The position numbers were made by a program, and so were the translations under genes. From Promethearchaeota archaeon (GTDB taxonomy: Archaea; Asgardarchaeota; Lokiarchaeia; Sigynarchaeales; SOKP01), in assembly GCA_019894875.1 (NCBI GenBank), contig JAGXNR010000078.1, forward strand, positions 1-13,981: a DNA stretch of 13,981 bases. The letters are read 5' to 3'. The notes beneath the pieces were generated by a model. That model did not search any database. It was given only the letters and a program-made list of their open reading frames with translations, and had not been told where the DNA came from. The first letter of the stretch is position 1; each line of letters begins with the position of its first letter. Below are positions 1-5,974 of the stretch, one piece after another.

Positions 1-247
1 ACTTAAATATTTATTTTCTTCATTAAAATTATCTAAAAAAAGTTCCAAGACATTGTGTTATGACATTGTGATTAATTATATCGTCTTCACTTGAAACAAA
101 AAACAATACTTTTTTTATATTCAGATAAAATAATAACTGACCCATTTGTAATAGACAACTTATTATAATTATTATAGCAAATAATAATAGTTTTATAAAT
201 TAATAAATATAACGGATCTTTTTCATTCACCGACAAAAACTAAGTCA
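1..247. other. Non-coding AT-rich stretch upstream of glnA
   Basis: No convincing gene is seen in either strand; stops are frequent in all frames. A 9-base direct repeat (gacattgtg at 49-57 and 62-70) is the only visible repeat. A 38-codon minus-strand frame (29-145) has no ribosome binding site and is treated as chance. The stretch probably separates glnA from whatever lies to its left and may carry distal regulatory sites. Confidence 0.6.
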
Positions 248-283
248 ATATTTTCAGAAATAAGGACAGTTCTTGAAAAATAT
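248..283. promoter_or_regulatory. Imperfect inverted repeat just upstream of the glnA TATA box, possible operator
   Basis: The left arm atattttcagaa (248-259) and right arm ttcttgaaaaatat (270-283) are reverse complements apart from two single-base insertions in the right arm, with a 10-base spacer. It ends 9 bases before the putative TATA box, where archaeal activators or repressors commonly bind. It does not match the NrpR operator pattern (GGAA-N6-TTCC). In DNA this AT-rich, such a palindrome can arise by chance, so the operator role is only an inference. Confidence 0.25.
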
Positions 284-284
284 C

Positions 285-301
285 AAATGATTTTTAAATA
301 T
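285..301 (+). promoter_or_regulatory. Putative glnA TATA box
   Basis: The segment tttttaaata (291-300) is close to the archaeal TATA consensus (TTTAWATA) and is preceded by a purine-containing BRE-like stretch, aaatga (285-290). A start about 25 bases downstream would fall near 320-325, giving a leader of 15-30 nt before the TTG (341) or ATG (350). Prediction by eye only. Confidence 0.5.
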
Positions 302-340
302 GATTGCATTTATTATTATTAAGGATTAATAATTAAAAGT

Positions 341-1699
341 TTGAATAACATGATTGGAAAAAACGATCCAAAAAGGAAACAGATATGTGATACTGTAATT
401 GAAAAGATAAGAGAAGAGGATATTAAATTTATCTATCTCCAATTCACAGACATTCACGGAATCATAAAAAGCTTCGAGATAAACTCAAAACGGATTGAAG
501 ACATCTTTGAATTAGGTGAAAATTTTGATGGTAGCTCTATTACGGGATACGGAGCTATAGAAGAAAGTGATAAAATTGCTCTACCAGATCCAAGTACATT
601 TTATATTTTACCATGGAGAAAAGAAAAAAAAGTAGCACGAGTTATTTGCGATATATATAAGCCTGAAGGCGTTCGATATGAAGGAGATCCCCGTGGTATT
701 TTACAAAGAGCTGTTAAAAAAGCAGAAGATGTAGGATATGAATTTCAATGCGCTCCAGAAATGGAATTTTTTATACTTACTCCTGATACCAAGCAGGAAT
801 TTAAACCCTCAGACATGAGAGGATATTTCGATTATGATCCCTATGATGTTAGTGAGATGATAAGATATACAATTGCGGAGTATTGCGATGCAATGGGGGT
901 CGATGTTGAATGTATCCACCACGAAGTAGCTTATGGACAGCATGAAATAGATTTTCGGTATGATAAGGCTGTTGAATCTGCTGATAATACAATAACCATA
1001 AAAACGATAGTTAAGACTGTTTCAGCACAAAATAATCTAATTGGTACCTTTATGCCTAAACCGTTTGATGGCATTAATGGATCGGGTATGCATGTGCATC
1101 AATCTCTTTGGAAAAATGGAACTAATATGTTCTATGATGAAAACGATAAAGATAATATTTCTTCTTTAATGAAAAAATGGATTGCGGGACAATTAAAACA
1201 CGCAAGAGCAATGTGTGCTGTATTAAGTAGTTGGCCTAACTCATATAAGAGATTAGTACCCGGATATGAGGCTCCTGTTTATTTAGCGTGGGGTTTTAGA
1301 AACAGGTCTCCTCTTATTAGAGTGCCAGATTTCACGGGAAGACCAAATGCAGCTAGATTGGAGATACGTAGTCCAGATCCGTCTGGTAATCCTTACCTTC
1401 AGTTCGCTGTTTTAATATCTACTGGTTTGGAGGGGATATTATCCGAGGATATTGAAATTCCCGATGCAACAGACAGAAACGTTTACCATCTCACTTCAAA
1501 AGAGATGGAAAAAGAAGGAATTATCTCTTTACCAGGAAGCCTACAGGAAGCACTAATAGAATTCAAAGATTCTGAATTAATGAAAGAAATTTTTGGAGAG
1601 ACTGCATTTAAGAACTTTTATTATGCTAAGCTCGAAGAGCTTGACGCTTATAGAGTAGTAGTTTCTGAGTGGGAGAGAAATCGATATATAAAGTTATAA
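341..1699 (+). CDS. glnA: Glutamine synthetase, type I (alpha-like)
   Basis: Cytosolic enzyme that makes glutamine from glutamate, ammonia and ATP, normally as a dodecamer. All catalytic blocks are present: FDGSS (62-66), metal ligands E140 and E142 in APEMEFF, HHEVAYGQHEID (193-204, E195 and E202), GSGMHVH (247-253, H251), KRLVPGYEAP (303-312, R304 and E310), NRSPLIR (321-327), and RLEIRSPDP (339-347, E341 and R343). At 452 aa it fits the short GSI-alpha class. The LPPEE context of the adenylylated tyrosine loop is absent (NVYHLTSKE at 380-388), so adenylylation is unlikely. Position 72 is Ala, where B. subtilis and M. mazei have the feedback-inhibition Arg (R62, R66). The frame opens with TTG at 341; ATG at 350 is equally possible, and neither has a well-spaced SD. 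Monocistronic and convergent with the genes to its right. Confidence 0.97.
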   Translation: MNNMIGKNDPKRKQICDTVIEKIREEDIKFIYLQFTDIHGIIKSFEINSKRIEDIFELGENFDGSSITGYGAIEESDKIALPDPSTFYILPWRKEKKVARVICDIYKPEGVRYEGDPRGILQRAVKKAEDVGYEFQCAPEMEFFILTPDTKQEFKPSDMRGYFDYDPYDVSEMIRYTIAEYCDAMGVDVECIHHEVAYGQHEIDFRYDKAVESADNTITIKTIVKTVSAQNNLIGTFMPKPFDGINGSGMHVHQSLWKNGTNMFYDENDKDNISSLMKKWIAGQLKHARAMCAVLSSWPNSYKRLVPGYEAPVYLAWGFRNRSPLIRVPDFTGRPNAARLEIRSPDPSGNPYLQFAVLISTGLEGILSEDIEIPDATDRNVYHLTSKEMEKEGIISLPGSLQEALIEFKDSELMKEIFGETAFKNFYYAKLEELDAYRVVVSEWERNRYIKL

Positions 1700-1712
1700 A
1701 ATAAAAAATAGA
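1697..1712 (-). terminator. Possible oligo-T terminator of the 41-aa microprotein gene
   Basis: On the minus strand, about 40 bases after the TAG of the small gene, the sequence reads ctattttttattttat (T6 and T4 runs). It overlaps the last bases of glnA, so the two convergent transcripts probably overlap at their 3' ends. Assigned by eye. Confidence 0.35.
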
Positions 1713-1721
1713 TTCAAAATA

Positions 1722-1771
1722 TTTTTTTAAATCTCACAATTTTTAAGGTTTCTACTTCTTTTTTTCTTTTT
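1722..1771 (+). terminator. Oligo-T terminator region of glnA
   Basis: Starting 22 bases after the glnA stop the plus strand carries T7 (1722-1728), T5 (1740-1744), T7 (1759-1765) and T5 (1767-1771), with no strong hairpin. Archaeal RNA polymerase terminates at such intrinsic U-rich tracts. The last two runs lie inside the minus-strand microprotein gene, where they are read as its Lys-rich C-terminal codons. Confidence 0.5.
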
Positions 1772-1877
1772 GCATGGTTTCTTTTAACTCTCTAACTTCA
1801 TTGACTAATTGTTTAATAGAATTTACTAATTCTTTGAAATCGCTTTCAAAAAATGTATCGAAATATTTAATGCCCAT
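1752..1877 (-). CDS. 41-aa coiled-coil microprotein, function unknown
   Basis: A short ATG-to-TAG frame of 42 codons encoding a 41-residue protein beginning MGIKYFDTFF and ending in a Lys/Glu-rich tail (KEKKK). An SD, GAGGGA (1883-1888), stands 5 bases before the ATG, better than for most first genes here. Hydrophobic residues F10, F14, L17, I21, L24, V28, L31 and M35 follow an unbroken 4-3-4-3-4-3-4 spacing, so residues 10-35 should form an amphipathic helix or a short parallel coiled coil. No membrane segment or cysteine is seen. It lies downstream of exporter pair 1 on the same strand but 198 bases away, with its own TATA-like site, and is probably a separate transcript. The family is not recognised; an oligomerising adaptor is possible but unproven. 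Confidence 0.6.
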   Translation of the reverse strand: MGIKYFDTFFESDFKELVNSIKQLVNEVRELKETMQKEKKK

Positions 1878-1882
1878 ATTAT

Positions 1883-1888
1883 TCCCTC
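1883..1888 (-). promoter_or_regulatory. Ribosome binding site of the microprotein gene
   Basis: GAGGGA read on the minus strand, followed by ataat and then ATG at 1877 (5-base spacer). This site is the main reason for calling such a short frame a gene and for choosing this ATG. Confidence 0.6.
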
Positions 1889-1920
1889 GCTTTTATTTAT
1901 TAGAAAAGACTATCCTTTTT

Positions 1921-1934
1921 TAGGTTTATAGTAG
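1921..1934 (-). promoter_or_regulatory. Possible TATA box for the microprotein gene
   Basis: On the minus strand the sequence tactataaaccta lies about 45-55 bases before the ATG at 1877. A start 25 bases downstream would give a leader of about 23 nt that includes the GAGGGA SD. Weak match, assigned by position. Confidence 0.3.
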
Positions 1935-2037
1935 AAATAAGGGATACGATATAATTTTTATTGAATTTTAGATAAGGGTTAAAAATTTGACCACAAAATA
2001 AAGATTCTGAGTAAAATTTTACTCCAATTTTTCATGG

Positions 2038-2058
2038 GTGGATGGAAATCATATCCAC
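2038..2058 (-). terminator. Small hairpin after exporter pair 1, possible 3' end
   Basis: The 6-base arms gtggat and atccac enclose a 9-base loop, beginning 17 bases after the stop at 2076. It is not directly followed by a T run; the first T5 on the minus strand is at 1981-1985, after a 14-base palindrome (2010-2023). It may be an RNA 3'-end structure rather than a classical terminator. Confidence 0.25.
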
Positions 2059-2075
2059 ATTCCTTTAAAACTCAT

Positions 2076-3890
2076 TTATCTTTTCTTTTGGATAATCTCT
2101 TTCATTTTCTCGATGTATTCTAATGATTGGTGCCGAAAATACGTGTTATACAGCTCAGCATAAGTTCCTCCCTTAACCATTAACTCATCATGATTGCCTT
2201 CTTCTACGATTTTCCCGTGATCCATAACAATAATACGATCAACATGTCTTACAGTCCAGAGTCGATGAGCTATAATAATTGAGGTTCGTCCTTCAATTGT
2301 TTTTTGTAATGCATCTTGAATTCTTGTCTCAGTAAAAGGATCTACTGAAGCAGTAGCCTCATCTAAGATAAGAATTGATGGATCTTCTAACAGAACTCTA
2401 GCAAAAACTACCAATTGACGCTGTCCCATTGAGAGAAGATTTCCTCTTTCACCAGTATTTGTATCTAATCCCATTGAGAGATCTTCAATCCAATCTGAAC
2501 CACTGGTAATGTCTAAAGCATTAAAGACTTCTTCCTTAGTAGCATATTTACAGCAGTATTTAATATTATTTTCGATCGTATCTGCCCATAAAAACGGTGT
2601 TTGGGGGATTATTCCTATTTGTTTACGATATTCTTGTAGATCATAGCTTTTTATACTTATCCCATCTACTAAAATATCACCTTCTTGAAACTCATAGAAC
2701 CTAGCAATTAGTTTTGCTAAGCTTGACTTTCCAGCTCCAGTATGTCCCACTATTGCGAGAGATTCTCCAGGTTTTATTTTTAAGTTAAAGTTTTGAAATA
2801 CATCTTTAGTTGTTTCATATCCAAAAGAAAGATTCTTGAATTCAATTTCACCTTTAAGTCTGGGTGGTTTGATATTATCTCTTTGCACAATTAAAGGCAG
2901 TGTATCAATCAAAGCAAATATACGTTCCGAAGCTGCCATACCTGTTTGAAACACAGGCCAAAAGGAAGCAATAGATAATAAAGGGAAAAAAAGATAACTT
3001 AACCCTTGCAAAAACAAATTTAAATCACCAGCACTTATTACATTATTTATAACAAGATTTCCACCATAAAATACAATTAAAGTTAATACTAATCCTTGAA
3101 TAATACCTAACGTAGGAAAAACTACCCCAAAAGCATATCCTCTTCGCAGGTTTACTTTATAAGAAGTATCATTTACTTTGTTAAAATTTTCATATATTTT
3201 CTTTTCTTGTCGAAATGTCTTGGCTATTTGTATTCCCGAAAAGCTCTCTTTGACAAATGCATTTACAGAGGCTAATGCTCTTTGCCCTAATAAGGCTCGT
3301 TTTCTAGCTATTTTACGATATGAGAAAGCTACTAAAAAGAATAGAGGAAATGTAAGTATTGCAGTAAAGAATAAAATTAAATTCAGAAAACTCATAACAG
3401 TAAGCAGGAAAAGAATGATAATAAATGAGGAGACTAGTTCCAGAGAAAGTTCTACAACTTGAGAGAAATCTTGAGAATCGGTATTAATCCGACTCACAAT
3501 TTTCCCTATTGGATTTCTATCGAAAAATGAGAGGTCGTGATTAAGCACAGCTTCACCGGCATCTCTTCGTAAGTTTAAAACGATATCTGCAATAACTTTT
3601 GAGAGGCGGCGTCTCAAAAAATAATTAAATACCCACCCTGATAAATTCAAACTAAAGATAAATAATATTATCCAAAAAATGTAAAGTGCATTTCTATTCA
3701 ATTCTAAATTATTGAGGATTATTGTAGTTAATATAGGAATTAGTGAACCTAATAAAGATTGAGTAGTTAATATGAAAATTATGATAATCATCGAACGTTT
3801 GTGTGGTAAAAAATACTTTAAACTACGTTTTAGTAGAACTCTGTCACCATACTTTCTATCATACTCCTCTGCTTCAAGTCCAACCCACAT
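2076..3890 (-). CDS. Heterodimeric ABC exporter, catalytic-site subunit (pair 1, gene 2)
   Basis: Membrane half-transporter of BmrD/LmrD/TM288 type, 604 aa, with six predicted helices (about 30-320) fused to an ATPase domain (about 345-590). Motifs: Walker A GHTGAGKSS (382-390), Q-loop Q430, signature LSMGQ (486-490), Walker B ILILDE with catalytic E511, and H-loop H542. The QRQL following the signature is typical of this subunit class. Its Walker A/B and the partner's LSGGE form the hydrolytic site; its own LSMGQ faces the partner's degenerate site. Adjacent cysteines lie in NNIKYCCK (441-448). The ATG directly abuts the stop of the 612-aa partner gene and has GGAGGG at 3898-3903, 7 bases away, so the genes are co-translated. 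The family exports drugs, lipids or peptides; the substrate cannot be inferred. The tail YFRHQSLEYIEKMK is conserved as a relic after the pair 2 counterpart. Confidence 0.93.
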   Translation of the reverse strand: MWVGLEAEEYDRKYGDRVLLKRSLKYFLPHKRSMIIIIFILTTQSLLGSLIPILTTIILNNLELNRNALYIFWIILFIFSLNLSGWVFNYFLRRRLSKVIADIVLNLRRDAGEAVLNHDLSFFDRNPIGKIVSRINTDSQDFSQVVELSLELVSSFIIILFLLTVMSFLNLILFFTAILTFPLFFLVAFSYRKIARKRALLGQRALASVNAFVKESFSGIQIAKTFRQEKKIYENFNKVNDTSYKVNLRRGYAFGVVFPTLGIIQGLVLTLIVFYGGNLVINNVISAGDLNLFLQGLSYLFFPLLSIASFWPVFQTGMAASERIFALIDTLPLIVQRDNIKPPRLKGEIEFKNLSFGYETTKDVFQNFNLKIKPGESLAIVGHTGAGKSSLAKLIARFYEFQEGDILVDGISIKSYDLQEYRKQIGIIPQTPFLWADTIENNIKYCCKYATKEEVFNALDITSGSDWIEDLSMGLDTNTGERGNLLSMGQRQLVVFARVLLEDPSILILDEATASVDPFTETRIQDALQKTIEGRTSIIIAHRLWTVRHVDRIIVMDHGKIVEEGNHDELMVKGGTYAELYNTYFRHQSLEYIEKMKEIIQKKR

Positions 3891-5729
3891 TTAAGAACCC
3901 TCCTTGTTTTTTATCATCTGATCGATATCAACATCAAACTTTTTTATAAAGATCTTTTGATATTCGGGGGAGCTTCTTAGTAATTCTTCGTGAGTTCCCA
4001 TCGCGGCAATCTCTCCTTTTTTCAATACAATAATCAAATCTGCCCATCTAATTTGTGAAAGTCTATGAGTTATAAGTAAAGTAGTTCTATTACTTAAGAT
4101 ATTTTGAATTGCTCTTTGAATTTTATCTTCTGTATTCGAATCTATTGCGGAAGTTGAATCGTCCAAAATAAGGATTTGAGGATCAGAGAGAAAAGCTCGA
4201 GCAATTGCTATTCTTTGTCGTTCACCACCACTAAGCTGAACACCTCTTTCACCAACTTCTGAATCATATTGATCGGGTAATTGAGAAATAAATTCATGAG
4301 CTTGGGCTTCCTTAGTTACTTGGATAACTTCTTCCATTGAAGAAGTTTCTCCAAAAGAGATGTTATTAAATAATGAGTCAGAAAATAGAAAAACATCTTG
4401 TTCTATATAAGATATCTGACTCCTTAATGATTGTAAAGCATAATCCTTGATATCTATATTATCAATTAGTAACTTACCTTTATTTACATCATATAACCGT
4501 GAAATCAATTTGGTAAGTGTTGTTTTTCCCGAACCGGTGGTTCCTACAATTGCCACAGTCTGACCCGGTTTGATTTCAAAACTAATATTTTTCAATACTG
4601 GCTTTTCACTGTTAGGATAGGAGAATTCAACGTTTTCAAATTTGATACTTCCTTCCAGTACTTTTTTAATCCCCGCTACATTTTCGTCAATTTCGGTGTC
4701 CCTATTCATCATTTCTAATAGTCTTTGTGAGCTAGAAATAGCTACTCGTACTGTAGCAAAAATGAAAGCAGATATCATCGTTGGAAAACGTAATTGTCTT
4801 AATAACCCTAAATAACCTATTATTTGACCGATAGATAATAAATCAAGAAAATTTAAAATAATACCATGAGTTAAACCAATCGTTGCTGTTAACGCTAAAA
4901 GAAGGAAGGGAAGATATTTTGATTGAACTTTCGCTTGTTCTATAAAAGCATCCCGATATCCTTTAGCTTTTGATGTATACTTTTCTAATTCGCGTGCTTC
5001 CTTTACAGTAGCTTTGACAACTTCTATTCCCGTTAATGTTTCATTTAAGGTTGAGTTCATCATTCCAAAAAAAGCTCTTAATCTTCCAGTTATAGGAGCA
5101 ATTTTACGGACATAACCTCTTAATGATATTAAAAATAAAATCGCGAATATAATTGGAGCGAGTATTAGTTGAATGGGAAAGAAAAAAACGATATAAAATA
5201 TCGGGATCACTAAAGCGGTAAAAGATTCAAATATTAAGGAAATGGCGGGACTAATTAAGAAATTTAACATTCTTACGTCATCTGTAACCCTAGCCATCAG
5301 TTCTCCTATTTGTTGTTGCTCATGAAAGGATTGGCTTTTTCCTAATAAATTAGAAAAAAATTCTCTTCTACAATCTCTTTCCATTCTTTGAGCAATAATC
5401 TCTCTTAACACAAAATTGATGATCCGAATTAGAGATGCACCAATACCTAACGATAGGATAATGAGAGTATAATATAGTAATGTTGAGGATTTCCCAAGCA
5501 TAAAATCATTAATTGCATTTCCTAGAAAAACAAGATTTAATGATGTTAGGTTAGTAGATAAAATGGTAGTAAATAAAACGGTTATTACAAAAAATTTGTT
5601 AGATCTGTAAATAATATGCTTCAGAATCCAACTTCGCGATCCTTTTCTACGTGCTTTTTCAAAAGGATCTTTTCCTGGTGAGAATTCTACATAATGCTGT
5701 TCAGTAGAATTAACTTCACTATTTTTCAT
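3891..5729 (-). CDS. Heterodimeric ABC exporter, degenerate-site subunit (pair 1, gene 1)
   Basis: Half-transporter of BmrC/LmrC/TM287 type, 612 aa: a cytosolic N-terminus of about 45 residues with FSPGKDPFEKARRKGSRSW (16-34), six predicted helices (about 45-335), then an ATPase domain (about 360-600). Motifs: Walker A GTTGSGKTT (396-404), Q-loop Q444, canonical signature LSGGE (499-503), Walker B ILILDD with D524 in place of the catalytic Glu, and H-loop H555. Asp here is the hallmark of the non-hydrolysing ATP site in heterodimeric exporters, so this subunit needs the 604-aa partner. ATG at 5729 has no clear SD; a TATA-like gatattttttatta (5749-5762) would allow a leaderless transcript, and a second promoter candidate lies at 5779-5815. 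First gene of a two-gene operon; its last codons (AAG GAG GGT) supply the SD of gene 2. Confidence 0.93.
   Translation of the reverse strand: MKNSEVNSTEQHYVEFSPGKDPFEKARRKGSRSWILKHIIYRSNKFFVITVLFTTILSTNLTSLNLVFLGNAINDFMLGKSSTLLYYTLIILSLGIGASLIRIINFVLREIIAQRMERDCRREFFSNLLGKSQSFHEQQQIGELMARVTDDVRMLNFLISPAISLIFESFTALVIPIFYIVFFFPIQLILAPIIFAILFLISLRGYVRKIAPITGRLRAFFGMMNSTLNETLTGIEVVKATVKEARELEKYTSKAKGYRDAFIEQAKVQSKYLPFLLLALTATIGLTHGIILNFLDLLSIGQIIGYLGLLRQLRFPTMISAFIFATVRVAISSSQRLLEMMNRDTEIDENVAGIKKVLEGSIKFENVEFSYPNSEKPVLKNISFEIKPGQTVAIVGTTGSGKTTLTKLISRLYDVNKGKLLIDNIDIKDYALQSLRSQISYIEQDVFLFSDSLFNNISFGETSSMEEVIQVTKEAQAHEFISQLPDQYDSEVGERGVQLSGGERQRIAIARAFLSDPQILILDDSTSAIDSNTEDKIQRAIQNILSNRTTLLITHRLSQIRWADLIIVLKKGEIAAMGTHEELLRSSPEYQKIFIKKFDVDIDQMIKNKEGS
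3898..3903 (-). promoter_or_regulatory. Ribosome binding site of exporter gene 2 (pair 1), inside gene 1
   Basis: GGAGGG on the minus strand, 7 bases before the ATG at 3890. It lies wholly within the last sense codons of the 612-aa gene, whose TAA abuts the ATG. This forces translational coupling and supports 1:1 synthesis of the two subunits. Confidence 0.75.
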
Positions 5730-5748
5730 GAATTAATCGTATTCTTGT

Positions 5749-5762
5749 TAATAAAAAATATC
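5749..5762 (-). promoter_or_regulatory. TATA-like element proximal to exporter operon 1
   Basis: The minus strand reads gatattttttatta 20-33 bases before the ATG at 5729. With the usual TATA-to-start distance this would give a leaderless mRNA beginning at or near the ATG, which fits the absence of an SD. It competes with the conserved block at 5779-5815 as the true promoter. Confidence 0.3.
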
Positions 5763-5778
5763 AATCTGATACTATGAT

Positions 5779-5815
5779 ATTTGAAATAAATGATAATTAA
5801 TAGATTTTTTCATTC
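5779..5815 (-). promoter_or_regulatory. Promoter/operator block conserved upstream of exporter operon 1
   Basis: Hand alignment to 9621-9657 gives 28 matches in 37 bases without gaps. The shared core on the minus strand is tCTATTAA then nTAT, three unmatched bases, and TTATTTCA. The block ends 49 bases before the ATG here and 50 bases before it in operon 2. CTATTAATTAT could be the TATA/BRE region; the TTATTTCA half may be an operator. Flanking sequence toward the ATG is far less alike, which argues for selection on the block. Confidence 0.45.
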
Positions 5816-5908
5816 GAAATCGATTTTAGATGAATTAGACAGTTGACAAATCCAATTTAATTAATTTTTTATTATACTGATAAGTGGTGTTGTAGGCTCT
5901 AGTTTCTT

Positions 5909-5974
5909 TTATGTTTTGTTTTGAACACTTCCTTTCATTTTTTCAATGTATTCTAAAGATTGATGCCTGAAATA
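5909..5974 (-). pseudogene. Relict 3' end of the pair 2 catalytic subunit, out of frame
   Basis: One frame shifted from the annotated end, this stretch reads YFRHQSLEYIEKMK and then GSVQNKT before a TAA at 5909-5911. The first 14 residues are identical to the tail of the 604-aa paralogue. Adding one base near 5973-5975 would replace ISGINL with this 21-residue tail and give 605 aa. Copy 2 motifs are offset from copy 1 by exactly one residue, so 605 is the length expected for an intact gene. Confidence 0.8.

Noticed and set aside
49..70. 9-base direct repeat gacattgtg as a regulator site or repeat array
   Set aside because: Only two copies, nearly 280 bases from glnA, and no further copies seen; not enough for an array or operator.
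29..145. Minus-strand 38-codon frame (starts MGQLLFYLN) in the left non-coding region
   Set aside because: No SD and a low-complexity AT-rich composition; the frame continues upstream without a start. Probably chance.
2010..2023. Perfect 14-base palindrome agtaaaattttact between the exporter operon and the microprotein gene
   Set aside because: An AT-only core of this size is expected by chance in such DNA, and it is not placed at a promoter. Mentioned only with the possible 3' hairpin.
2421..2437. LSMGQ instead of LSGGQ as a sign of a damaged ATPase
   Set aside because: Subunits of the BmrD/LmrD/TM288 type normally carry variant signatures followed by QRQL, and both paralogues share it.
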